A program made the position numbers and the translations under genes. Source: Hofstenia miamia (taxonomy: Eukaryota; Xenacoelomorpha; Acoela). Taken from it: DNA of 64,000 nt. The notes under the pieces are model-generated. The model saw only the letters and a program-made list of their open reading frames with translations, was not told the DNA's origin and did no database searches. How positions within the stretch are numbered: position 1 is the stretch's first letter; every line of letters begins with the position of its first letter. The stretch covers positions 2,550,292-2,614,291 of the forward strand of contig SCFE01000001.1 in the NCBI GenBank assembly GCA_004352715.1, in the 5' to 3' direction. Positions 32,784 through 45,800 of this stretch are shown here, one piece after another.

Positions 32784-32872
32784 NNNNNNNNNNNNNNNNN
32801 NNNNNNNNNNNNNNNNNNNNNNNNNNNNNNNNNNNNNNNNNNNNNNNNNNNNNNNNNNNNNNNNNNNNNNNN
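32784..32872. other. Assembly gap (89 N) next to (TA)n
   Basis: TA tract ends in AAAAA just before the N run; a perfect palindrome begins immediately after it. Confidence 0.95.
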
Positions 32873-32927
32873 ATAATACATGTATATTAATAATAACATA
32901 ATATAATGTGATATTATTATTTTAGGA

Positions 32928-32967
<40 letters not shown>

Positions 32968-33022
32968 TCCTAAAATAATAATATCACATTATATTATGTT
33001 ATTATTAATATACATGTATTAT
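32873..33022. repeat. Perfect 150-bp palindrome centred on (TA)n
   Basis: The left arm (ATAATACATGTATATTAATA... to TTTAGGAATAC) is mirrored without mismatch by the right arm (GTATTCCTAAA... to ACATGTATTAT), with centre between 32947 and 32948. The left arm abuts the N run, so the palindrome may be longer in the genome or may be an assembly fold-back. Confidence 0.9.
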
Positions 33023-33086
33023 ATGTTATATTTCATCTTAATATTAATAATAATAATAATAATATTAATAGTAGTAATAATAGCGT

Positions 33087-34190
33087 GGGCAGGGAGCCCA
33101 GTTGGTAAAGACGCAGATCGGTAAGCTGAGGTAAGCAACTGTGATCGTTGTTACAAAACTGGATGACTTAACTCACAGGGAGGAAGCACTCTAAAGCCTT
33201 GGTTTGCAACTTCCTAGGACAAGGGCAGTCCAAAATGGAAGCTCATGGGGCAGGAAGGTCTCTTAAACCTTGGTTGGCAACTTCCTAGGACAATGTGAGT
33301 ATAAAATCAAACACAATCGTAATCACTGATGACAAGTCATGAAAGAGCATAGGCCCTCAGTTCCCGGCACGCCTTCAATGGTCAGACAACAGACGGACTC
33401 CACAATCGGGAATGTGGACTCGAGAAATGGCAGTATAGGATCCACACAGACCAATGGGCAACGGCACATGTGGACAGATGAGCAGAACAGGACAGTATTG
33501 GAGTGTTACAGAAGAAGCAGGCCAGATGAGGGGTTGCAGGAAAAGAATGTTGGAAGAATGGAGGAAAGCAAGAACGGGATTAGAAGTTACAGAACAGAGG
33601 CTTGCAGGACAAGTGCGAAAGTTACAGTTGGATGAGAGAGCAGGGTGTGAGAAGTTGGTGCATGGCAAGGTGGGATGAATGGTACATTGGAGCTTGAGAA
33701 GGCAACATGGGTTAGAAGCAGGATACAAGTGGTATGAGCACAAGCCACAGGGAGTCATAGAGAATGATAAGGTTAAGATACTGTGGTACTTCAACATCCA
33801 GACAAGCAACGTAAAATAAGCACGGGAGCCAGACATAGTAGTAGTAGACAAAGAGAAATGATTGAGAACATTGATAGACATAGCAGTACCAAAGGACAGG
33901 AATGTAGAAAGCTAGGAGAAAGGGAAGATAGGCAAGTATAGAGAGTTGGCAGAGGAAATAGAAAGGCTGTGAAAGTTAAAGAAGGTTGAAGTAGTCCCGG
34001 TAGTTGTAGGAGCACTAGGGGCAGTGAGTAAGAAGCATAAGAGATACTTGAAGGAGTTGGGAGTACCAAAGTGGGGAGGAGCAGTAGCAAATAAGGCAGC
34101 ATTGTTAGGAACAGTTCTCAAACTCTCTGGTAACTGGTGAGTTCCCCGAGCTGAGAGGGATACCAGCATGAAGCTGTGAGAAGAAATGAA
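33087..34190 (+). mobile_element. LINE-like derivative lacking reverse transcriptase
   Basis: A GC-richer plus-strand block. About 33465-33680 encodes, over two frames, a Myb/SANT-like N-terminal domain of retroelement proteins: MWTDEQNRTVLECYRRSRPD, then RKRMLEEW and TEQRLAGQVRKLQ. From about 33680 it continues directly into the C-terminal region: KWYEHKPQGVIEN, VKILW-FNIQT, then EPDIVVVDKEK and LIDIAVPKD, a PD-(D/E)XK-like nuclease pattern, and VEVVPVVVGALGAVSKKHKR and ALLGTVLKLSGNW. The whole reverse transcriptase is missing between the two parts. Several stops lie where tryptophan or glutamine would be expected. Two near-repeats of CCTTGGTT(T/G)GCAACTTCCTAG occur in the leader at 33200 and 33268. 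Confidence 0.6.
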
Positions 34191-34199
34191 ATAATAGTA

Positions 34200-34769
34200 A
34201 TTGTATTATTATTTGCATTGTCAATAAAAGAACTTCAATTATTTCTTTAATAATACTTTACTAAAAATAATAAAACACAGAAAGTAGTAAAATTTGGCTT
34301 TGAAATTCAGACCACTTAGTGCATGCATTCAATATATACAAGGAACTGATACCAACAAAATCTTTAATGTTCCAGTAATCATCTTGATTATTACTTTAAG
34401 GTTCTTGAAATATAATAATTCTAGTTAATTATCTTAAAGATAGTCTATGCTTTAATATTTTTAATCAATCTTTAAATTCTTAGAGGGGGCTAAATGATTT
34501 TTTAAAATCAATAATTGTCTTTAAAATGCCTACTATTTTTGAAATAACCTCAGATGGCAAAGTATAAACGTATTGAAATTGTTTTCTTGATTTAGAACAG
34601 ATATCTTAAACTGTTGGGATGCAATTATATACAATGATTTGTAATTATATTATCTTACAAAATGATATAATTATTAATATTTCGCAAGCTATATAAATAA
34701 TATCTGCAAGCCCAGATCATTGCAGTTTTACATCAAATGAATGAATGCGCGAAACCCACATTATAATAC
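34200..34769. other. Stretch without recognised gene
   Basis: AT-rich, with no exon or repeat structure recognised. Confidence 0.5.
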
Positions 34770-34779
34770 CAAGGCAATT

Positions 34780-34962
34780 TTCTTGACCATAGTCGGTCAT
34801 GCAAAATATATTTTGACCTTAGCCGGCTGTTGACATTAACTTTTTGGCCGAAGCTTGCAATTGGGAGTAATGTTTTAGCCGTATCCAGCCGTGAGCCGTG
34901 ATTTTTTGCCGTTGTTGACGCTTTTTACTACTACTAAGTAAAATGGTGCAATTTTCAATGCA
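34780..34962 (-). repeat. CGGCCA-rich dispersed repeat, copy 1
   Basis: Carries GCCGTATCCAGCCGTGAGCC and GCTTTTTACTACTACTAAGT. Its reverse complement parallels 47175-47345, and related motifs occur at 35050-35160 and 44810-44860. No coding capacity; probably a non-autonomous transposon. Confidence 0.5.
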
Positions 34963-35169
34963 ACGATGAAAACATGCTCATGGTTTGAACAATTAAAGAA
35001 AATAAGTTTTAAAAACAAAAATAAAAATAAAAATCATGGTAATAAATTGTTTATCATGATGTTCACAAATTATTCTTAGCCGGGATTTTCGTAAAACAAA
35101 ATCTTTGGCCGTAGCTCTTTGCTCGTATCCAGACATTGGCCGCGGCGATGGCCACAGAAAAGCACACCA

Positions 35170-36730
35170 GAAACGTTGCTGTAATTACTTTTTTTAGTTT
35201 ACTTATAGCTCATATTTTGCCCCGGCTTGCCTTGGAGAAAGCAAGAAATGTCTATAAGTTCACACCACAATAATGGAATTTTGCCCCACTAATCTGCAAA
35301 AGAAAAGTTTTGACAAAACTTTCAAATATTTCATTGCCAAGTATTTGAAAGTACTGAGGATTTTATGAAGATTTTAATACTTATTAATAAACACTAAGTT
35401 ATAGGAAAATTTTGAAATTTATTACTCTCCTTATGCTATTTAAGGGGTGCCTTTAAAAGTTTGTGATTTCATACTAATATAATTTTTTAGAAGTTTTATA
35501 TATTTTGATGATTTATTGAAAATCATTGACTGCAATGAAATCAGTTGAATCTTGGTTAAAATCAGGCCATAGTTATTAAAAAAAGCCTTTCTAGAACAAT
35601 AAAATTTATAAAGCACACCCTTAGCATTGTAATAATTGCTGAAAGCAGTTCTTTATAGGCCCATAGTAATGAATTTCCACCAAAAATTGCTGAATCAACT
35701 TAATTTCAGCAGTCGCATTAACGTTGATTTTAAGCTTAATGTTAATTCATTTCACTCTCGAAAAAGCAAAACAGCATTCACTAAAACTAGTCTTGAAATT
35801 TTTTTGCCATTATCTATTTAACAATTATTGAGGCTGGCTACAAATTTCTCACCCCACAAACCTCCACTACCACGTCAAGCCAGATGTTTATTACAGATTC
35901 TCAAGTGCTGTATATAAGCAATCAAGTTTGAATTAAATAATATGTAAAATGCAAATTACATTTAGTCGGGGAATATTTATATTTATCGCACATATTCGGT
36001 TGAGTTGTTTCGCAGGCCGCTCTTGTTGTTATAATTAATTAATTGCTGTGGTAATTCAATAAATTTCCCACTCTTGTCGATCATTGCAAGTGCATACCAT
36101 GCATTCCAGCTACTCAAGAGTTTTTCTGAACGAGCAGCAAGTAGTGTAAACAACAACAGCTACTGCTAGCAAGCGCGCTTGTTTTTTACAATCTCATTTT
36201 AATGAATTTTTGGTAATTCGTGAAAATTCACATATGATTAATTTTTTATTGTTATATATTTAATTCAGGGAATACATTATGCTTTTTTTAATCTCTATTT
36301 AGCGCTTAGGTTAAAAACGAATGCATTCTGTAGTCTTGAACAGAATTGCTTATTAGATGTACATGAATATATAGCTCGTACAATCACAAACAATAGAAAG
36401 ACTAGTGCAATGTAGGTTAAAGATCGTTGTGGTGCCCAAGGCAATAACTTGGCTTACAAAATTCATAACCAAATAAATTCCTTTCTTAAGGAAATGACTT
36501 TCATTCTTTACATTATTCGCTAGAATAAATTTCAGTCTTTTTAGTAGTACGCAAGATTCCAAAAAGTAATAATAAATATTTACATATTTACTTAAAAATA
36601 TATGATTTTTTATAAAGGTTTTAATGAAAAATTAAAATGCATATTACATGATAATATTTTTAATATTATACGTAAATATATTTTAAATGATCACTTGAGA
36701 ATTGAAAACAACTTCTTGAAACAATATATA
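35170..36730. other. Stretch downstream of copy 2 without recognised gene
   Basis: A few short open frames (35636-35821, 36353-36562) have no supporting features. Confidence 0.5.
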
Positions 36731-36738
36731 GTCATGAA

Positions 36739-36873
36739 TTATGAAGGCGTTGTGTCACTTTGAGCTGAACATTGATTTCCATTGCACTTTCTTCCTTGAC
36801 ATTTCATGGATCCAGATACATCCACCCAAACACCATCTACATCGCAAGAAGAATCATTTGGCCTTATTTCCTG
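36739..36873 (-). CDS. Copy 2 terminal exon
   Basis: 45 codons with stop after the acceptor ATCTTTTCAG. It encodes PNDSSCDVDGVWVDVSGSMK and the closing cysteines CQGRKCNGNQC. Confidence 0.8.
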   Translation of the reverse strand, partial: QEIRPNDSSCDVDGVWVDVSGSMKCQGRKCNGNQCSAQSDTTPS

Positions 36874-39800
36874 CTGAAAAGATTAAATTGTCAATTCGTA
36901 TGTGAATTTAATACATTGATAATTGAAGTATTCAACATTATATATACACATGCTATTCAACAGAAAAAACCTGCAGTTTGTAATTTTTCTAAATGATAAA
37001 TGTGTATTTTGGATCAACGAAGAGAGAAGTGCACTTAGGAAAACTAAACATGAACTTTTTTATGTAAACTAGGATGGAAATACCAAGTCAATGTTTATAT
37101 ACATTGTGAAAGGGTAACGTTTTTGTAAATGCTTGCAAGGTGGGAACAATATCATTTGTTTAATATCACCCTTCAATATCACCCAATTAAATTATATTCT
37201 TTTTTATTTTATTGTGATCTTTATCAAAAATAACAAATTTATAACGACCCGGGTGGATGCATAATTTAATATACTGTGAAACAAAAATCTCAGTTGAGCA
37301 TAGTGCATTACCCACTACATTCTATTTAATTTGTAATTATTTTACTAATGTAAATAATAAAAGGTCTACAATGGTTGTACATTTTCAAAAATGTATATAG
37401 GAGCTGTGTAAAATAACTAGATGTTATACATTTGTCATTTGAATGATGTAAACATGCTAAAAAACACAAAAAGTTAATTAAAACGTCATATCTCAATATT
37501 TCATTTATAGCGAAACTGAATTCTTTCCTTACAAAATACGGATCTGGTTAGGTTTGAAGTGCAGGTGAACTCATCGTAAATTCTGATTATAACTTGTGAG
37601 TTTCCTTAACCACCAAATTTTTCATTTATATTCGAATTTTATTTGAATTTCAATATTCCAATAAGAATTCTTTTAACCTAGATTATTCCTAAACATGCAG
37701 GAAAATATGGTTTCAATTATTGGTAGCCACAATATTGAGTGCATAGGTAAGTTTAGACTACGGTCACAAAATTTTAAGGGGTATAGCTATTGACAAAGTT
37801 GTTAATGGATTCAACATAGTCAAACAATTTGACTTTCTTCTTAATAGTTGATTCAGCATTTAGGTTCTTTACTTCTAGAAATAGATCTCCTTATTTCTCT
37901 TGTAGTAGGTTTCCAATGCATCGATGTTCCGGCATACAAACTCCCCGGATCATTCCCAACTCAAATAAATTATTATTAATAATAGTGTCATAATAGATAT
38001 TTCCATTGCCAAAAATACAATGTCTGATCGAATGAATTTCCGACTTCTTTTCATATTGCCACAACTGTCCCCTAGAACTTATCGTTTTTTAATAAATTTT
38101 TCAATTCTGAATCCTAATTTTATATTTCAATACCGTTCTATGCAAAATTATAATTTTAAATGAAACATGTTAATGGTTGTTTGCATTTGCAATGCATCCT
38201 CTTCAACTTTAGCCCTGAAATACATAGTTATACTATACAACGTTGTTATGTTCTATTGATAAAACCATATTGTACAAATTAAGTTATTTTATTGAGTAGG
38301 GTGCTTAGATAAGATTCTCACCCAGATATTCTGTGCAACTGTAAATCGGTCATTTGTTTTTGGGGAATGGTTGTAGCAATATCTTTCTTTAACTAAGCTA
38401 CAATTTTTATAGCAATTAAATTTACTCCATTCTTCCCAGGTGCTTTCACCAGGACAGCAACACGACAATGTTTCTTCCATATGAGCATTGTTGCAAACTA
38501 AAATTTCAAATACTATGAAAATCATTATAATTTACAATTTCTTTAAAGCCTTTTGGGAAATTTGTGAATCATGAGGCATGGACATGTGTATTGGGGAGCA
38601 TGCTTGAATGCAATTTTGAACATTTTTATTAAAGCGTTTTGCTTTGGGTGAAATAGATTAACTATTTTTCGTTGAAAATTAGAATTTTTTAAAGTAATTT
38701 AAGTTCCCTCTATACCTAACGTTCATGTTATTATATTGTTTCGAGCCCATGTAAGCAATAAAGAACTTTAACTGCTTCTTGATGTGTGTATTGATCCTCC
38801 AAACTCATTGAGATGCGCAAAGTTAGAGGTCGCGGAGTGTTTCAGATTGTGAATAGTATTATTCGTTTTGAGATATAAGCACTTAAAATATTTCTTCCAC
38901 AAAAATTTTAGAAAATCCCGGGAATGCTTAAGATTAGTAAAATGGCAATTGCCAAAAAACTAAATATTCTTGTAATAAAAAGATAAAAGTTACATTTTCC
39001 AATAATTCAGGATCAATAAATTCGGTTTTCACTGCCTAGATCATAATATAATTTGATGACATACTTAGCTGCAAGAATGATTTATTCATGATTTCTTGGC
39101 TAAACTACATTGCATTTACAAATGGATAACATATTTTCCATTCCATATTCAATGCAATTCAGAAAAATGTATATATGGTGGGAACCATGACGCTTGTGAA
39201 ATAATAAACGCATAAGGAAATCATATTCAAGATACAACTATTCTACAAAGAACAGAAAAAAAGTAGCAAATTTCCAGATAAATAATTAAAGTTGACGGTT
39301 AGAATACAATGAAACGAAGAAAAAAGAAACAAAGTAACACTGTGTTGATTGACTCAGCGAACACAAATGTGCAGACAAGCACAGGGCTCTCGCAGCAATT
39401 TCCAAATCTAACGTTATCACCAACACAACCTCGAGGAGCAGACTCCGCTGGCCTGAGATGTCCCGGTAAAATTGCACAATGTGTCTCTCTGTTAATGGCG
39501 TAATCCAACACCTTGAGCGACATACCAAAGGTTTTCTTCCGGGGACCGTTCCCAGAGATTGCCTGGAGAGCAACAATAAATACATGTGTAATTGTGGCAA
39601 ATTACAGTCGAAAAGGTCACGTCACTCACACAATCAGAGATGCCACGTACATGCTAGGTTGATGGAAGCTCCTAATACTGATCTGCCAAAGCTTGCTGAG
39701 GTTGCGAGCCTAAGGAGACCCACTCTGAAGTCAGCATGCAGCCCTACAACGACCAAGTGAAGGTAGAAGACATATTACAAATAGCCGGGAATGAGATTCC

Positions 39801-42800
39801 AAGTCGATGGAAGCGTCAGGTATAACTTTCAGCTTCTATAGAAAAGAAATGTCTTTCTGACTGTTGGAAAACGCTGAAAGTCCATCGGAACGAGTCCGTC
39901 TACTTGAAGTTTCGTCACCAAACGCATCCACTTGGTTGACGGAGACCCCATCCCCAGGGTTGGGCTTCAGACTTGAACCAGAGGAAGTACAGGTTCTTCT
40001 AAAGCACAGGCAGGGACTACCCCTGGCGTGTACAGGCGCCAAGTGTCCATTGTGTCCAGAGAATCTGCTTGATCCCCTTGGACACCACGCGCTGACATGC
40101 AAAAGAGGGCCAGATGTGATATTCCGCCACAACACCATACGGGATACTATCTTCAACTGTGCAAGTAGAGCCTTAATGTATCCCATACTCGAACATGGTG
40201 CCAACTTGGATCACTCCTGCTCGCTCACACGGCCTGCGGATGTTCTGATCCCCGTCTGGTCCCTTGGAAAAGCAGGAGCAATAGACGTCACCGTAGCACA
40301 CNNNNNNNNNNNNNNNNNNNNNNNNNNNNNNNNNNNNNNNNNNNNNNNNNNNNNNNNNNNNNNNNNNNNNNNNNNNNNNNNNNNNNNNNNNNNNNNNNNN
40401 NNNNNNNNNNNNNNNNNNNNNNNNNNNNNNNNNNNNNNNNNNNNNNNNNNNNNNNNNNNNNNNNNNNNNNNNNNNNNNNNNNNNNNNNNNNNNNNNNNNN
40501 NNNNNNNNNNNNNNNNNNNNNNNNNNNNNNNNNNNNNNNNNNNNNNNNNNNNNNNNNNNNNNNNNNNNNNNNNNNNNNNNNNNNNNNNNNNNNNNNNNNN
40601 NNNNNNNNNNNNNNNNNNNNNNNNNNNNNNNNNNNNNNNNNNNNNNNNNNNNNNNNNNNNNNNNNNNNNNNNNNNNNNNNNNNNNNNNNNNNNNNNNNNN
40701 NNNNNNNNNNNNNNNNNNNNNNNNNNNNNNCTCGCCATCCAGAACAAGCAGTCAACGAAGGCTGCACAGAAGGATATTATGACTCGGTTGGGTATGGTGC
40801 TGACGCGTTGCATAGCGCGTGCAATCATCGCTAGGTCTCCTATGGACTGAACAACCAAAGCACTGCATCAATTCTGAAAGCGCAGAAGTACCTTATGACT
40901 CACGAAGAAGATTATTCAAAATTTTTAGATTTAACTGCGTATTGTTTCAATTTGATTGACATTTTAAGAAGTGATTAAAACTACAAACACCCACGGACTA
41001 TTGATTTACTAATCGGATCGTAAACGTTTAATTCAGAATATCAATCGATCCACAAACGATTTCATTAATACTAATTGTTATTATTTAGTTAAGACATATT
41101 GTTTTTAGCTGAATTTACTATCACAACTTAAGTTAACATTTCATTTCAATTGTATTTATTATAATTAATTGTCTCTAAAGTAATATCTGGGAAATATAAA
41201 GAGCCTATGCTCGTCTTTTTCTCCACTTTGGCAAATATATTATATACTCAGCCTAAACCAAATAGCAATTTTCAAATCTACCCCAATTCTATCCAATCGC
41301 AGATAATCTCAAGAATTAAAATTTACTCAAGACAATGACAAGGATACTATTGAAATCTGTAAAGTTCAATTTTATAAACTAAACGCTCCAAAAAAGCTTT
41401 GGAAACCTTGAACCAAACTATTTTTTCGTAAAATATAACACAGCCCATCAAAATGTGACTGAGCTCAATCGCTTTGACACACTGAACGAATTCGCTTGCA
41501 CATTTCATTTGTAGACTAACCATTAAAATTCAGAATTTTCTTGCAAATGCAATCATGTTTTAAATTTTTTTGATATTTTGCTCTAATTGGATGTGCGGTA
41601 TCTTTGAAAGAACACTTATAGCTTCTTGTAATGAAAGACAATAGTTGATTGTAAAAAATGCAAATAAAAAGTTATTCATATTTATTTATAGAACACAAAC
41701 TAGTTGGATTAAAAATAATGGAGTCTACCAACAGATTTATTGCGCTGAACTTTTTGCCACTTCTTGATAATGTCTTAGAGCACTTAGTACTTACTTGGAT
41801 TCCCTCCATGGATAACGATGCAAAACCGACTTCGTTTAGTGTATCCCAGATGTGGACAACGACATTCGTCCAATTCGGACCAACTAGATACTTTGGAATA
41901 TGTTTTATTCGTCGTAGAACAATCGCTTATTTCGTAAGGACTTTTCTCGGTGTTGTTCACAAGACAGTGGATTCCACTATTCTTTGGCATGGTAATGTGG
42001 CGCCACGATGCTTCATTGATAATTAGTTGTGGAGAAACATATTGATCCGTTTTTAGCAAATGACACTAAGCATTAATTTTGTTTATAACTTCGAAATTAA
42101 CATTTAAGGGAAAAACTATTCTTTCAGGCTGTTAATGCAATGTGGTCTAGGACATGCTTGTATTAGTAGTTAAAGCTAAGCAATATCTAGTGTATATATT
42201 GACATTCGTTTGAGCTAAGAATATGTCTTAGATATATTTTCTGAGACCGAAAAGATATACGTATGAGCACCTCATAAATTAATGATCATAATCTTGCAAA
42301 GAATCGAATTTAACATTAAACAGCCTGGGGAACATACCGTAATCAATTGTTGAAAATTTCTATTAAAGCTTATTGCTGTGGCAGAAGTTGTTGAAAAGAT
42401 TAACAAGTGTTCTTTGAAAATTTCGAATTTTTAAAAAAGATTTAAATTCTCTCCATGCCTAGTCAGAGTTCGCGGGTCCGAAGAGAGTTAGAACGAAAAA
42501 CAAAGAGGAGACTTTTCTCTATGATGCGTTGCTCTCAGATTGAGCACATCCAAAATGGTTGTTGGAGCCATAAAAGATCATGAAAATTTTTTAAAAATCC
42601 CCAGGCTGTTTAAGGTTAAGAAAAACAAATAAAATTAGAAAATGAAATGCAATAAAAAGTATAGTTGCAGTTGGGTTGAGATTTTCAAACTTGACCCGAA
42701 CCTGAATAACTTCAAACCGATCCGATACCGGTTTTTGGAATTTGGTTACAAAAATATATGACCAAATTGCAGGCTTAGGTAATGATTAAGAATCACATAA

Positions 42801-45800
42801 GTCATATTATATTTTAAATTTGCACTTATGATTAGAATTAAGATTGTATTACAGAATAATCCAGCTAAAGCTTATTTGTGAGGATTGAATTTTAGAACAT
42901 TTGAGTTGGAGCTGAACTCTAGTCGAGCCTACATTGAACTCACAGACTAACTACAACATTGACCTTTACAGACATAAAAGTGGGTTAATATTTGTTAAAT
43001 TATATTTTAGAAAGAGCAGAAAGTCTCCTTGTTTCACATCAGAGATAGACTAGTAAACAAAAAACGCCATGGCGATCCAAACTTAATAATTTGGCAAACA
43101 TTCCTCAATATTATTGCAGATTTTCTAAGGTTTGAAAACCATAAATATGATTACTTCATCTTTTAACAATTAGTGGTTTACTGGTTTTGAGGATGTGTCA
43201 CATCCCATGTGACATTGGAAGCTCTACTGTTTAATTACTATTGATATTGAAACAATTTATATTCAATAAGAAATATAGAAATTTTTCATTGATCAGCTTT
43301 AGTTTACAAAATAATTTCTTCGGAAAGCAATTACGCTTGCAAACTTTACATTGCATTAACTTTTTCATTTCAATTTATTCAAATATGTAAGAAAAATATT
43401 CTTTTGATTGAATGTTTTAATAAGTGTTTGCAGGTTGCTTTTACACAAGGCTTGCTAAGGCAACAAATTTTTAAGGCTTATTCAATATTAGATCTAATTA
43501 AAGACTTACATTTATAAGTTTAAAGACTGAAATACTTCTTGGCAAAACGTTCACTGACATACATTCCTTGTGTATAATACAAGCCAGTAAGCATTGATTC
43601 AGTGAAACATGCTGAAGCATTGACACTGGGTAATCGTTGAGGCGAATGTCATGGTTTGTTTCAGCATAACTAAAAGATCTTTTCACTCGTTCCATCGCAA
43701 GCCAGTCTACAAACAAATTAAATTGTAAATTAGCTTCCGCAATAATTTACTTAAACAAGGAAAACCAGCAAAGTAGCTACCATGTATGTAAAGAACAAAT
43801 ATTATATATTAAGTAAAACGAAAAAGCGTTGGATTAAAACAACAATACAATTTGAGATATACACATACCTAGTTTACAACAATTATTTATTGTTATTATA
43901 TGTATTTTAATTCATTTTGAGATCATAAGGAAATTGAATTGGGAATGGTACAAATTGACCTGGCCGTGTTTGGAATTTTTAATGTGATTTCTTTAGCATG
44001 GTTGGGATTGGGTTGAATTTCTAAGTTAATTAGCTCCTCTCAAGTTTGAATTTCCTTGTGGCCTTTTTCAAAAGATTAATAGTAATTCTCTTAAGCAGCA
44101 TTCTAAATTTCTTAGTGAAAACATTGGTGTTTACCATAAACATAAAATTGAACAATTTTAGTGAATATGACTGCTATTTCCACAACTATTTTAAAAATAT
44201 TTCCATAGCCTTCCATAGCTTTCCAGAACTTTCCATAACTCTTGGAACAAGTGATTATGGCTCTGCAGAACAAGTTCCACTTAGTTTCAGTGGGGTTTGC
44301 CCTAGTCGTGTACCAGCCCAGCCTCATAAACGTTTGGGACAGAGTAGCCCTCCATAACCCCACTAGTGGTTGACTAAACTGACAATAATATAAACCAAAA
44401 TTACAATTCAGTCCTAATACGTGCAATTATTTGTTGGAGCTTCTAAGACACACATAATAAAATTTTGGAATAATTTTGAACCTGACCTCCGCCAAGGATA
44501 TTTCAAATTAATTATTTAGGTAATTTCATTTCCAGAATTATTCGCAATAACAGTACGTTTTTGAAAATAAAATTCAATAATTTAAAATCATGTATGTATG
44601 GCCACGATATATAGCAAAATTTATGCAGTAAACTGTTATGCATCACTAAACTTTCTGTAGATAATATTTTTGCGTTGTTGCTCCACACTAAAAAATTGTT
44701 AACGGATATTAGAAGTCACAAATGGGACTGGGCAGTCTTTGTATTTCTCGAACTATGCGCAACAACTTCCGTTTAAGCTGATGTTCTGTGGCCAGGACTT
44801 GCCCGTTAGCAGGTCATAGCCGCGTTCAATGGCCGGCTATGGCCAAAAAATTCGACCAAAATTCGAGCTAAAAATCATTTGTGAAAGTATAATGCTGTCT
44901 CTTTAATTATTAATACATGTACAAGAGTCTTACTTAGTACGGAAGTTTGCATTATGTCCCCAATTTGGCTTCATTATTAGAAATCTACATGCTACACCTG
45001 CAAAACAAAATTGAATTGAAAACCTGTTTATTGGATGAGGAAACACTATTACCGATTAAAGAACCTGCTCAGCCCATCTCATGTTAACGAAATTTTAGTT
45101 ATTTGTTCGCTTAAAAATTCAATAACCTTATATAGCATTATGAATTGTTGTTTTTATAACTTAGACATTGTAACGATTTTCTATAATTGTTCGAAGAATG
45201 GACATTTTTACTTTGCATAGTACTTAGTAGTAAGTGCCGAATACAAAAAAAATTTTTAGAGGATCTCAATGTAGAATAAAATGCTAAGTGCATAATTGTG
45301 TACTATAGAGGGCATAAAGCCATTGAAATTTTAAAATTCATCAATATGTACAGACCCACCACCATCTATTGATCCCATTAATAGAAACAGACTTCGTGCA
45401 AATGTTCAAGACTAAGCACAAATTTTTTCAAATTTAAAATTTCACTATAATAATGGCATATTGTGTTTTTAGGAAATTATGGCATTAGGCACTACAAAAT
45501 AAAAAAAGGCGAATATTATCAAAGATTAACAAAATGTTATTCAAACAAAATAAAAAACATTAAAATCAAATAAAGATCACATAAATACAAGTGAGTTTCA
45601 AAAAATGTGCATCTTATTACCAACATCAAGAGGCTGTGATTTCCACAGGATAATATGAGGCAACGTCCAATTTATCAGCTAATTCCACAATGCTAACATC
45701 AAGACGATCTTGAACTTGATTTAAAATCACAGTATCTTCAGTACTAGAAACGTTTGTGATTGCCAATCATTCAGTTCAATAACGACCAACACGTGCAACA

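Noticed and set aside
33375-34169. Long minus-strand frames in the 33-34 kb GC-richer block
   Set aside because: They are shadows opposite the plus-strand LINE-like derivative, rich in Leu/Ser/Pro as typical of antisense frames.
39286-40204. Minus-strand frames over the 39-40 kb retroelement
   Set aside because: They are antisense to the recognised zinc/nuclease-like coding region.
41658-42026. 122-codon plus-strand frame
   Set aside because: It is antisense to the well-supported copy 2 exon 42065-41795.
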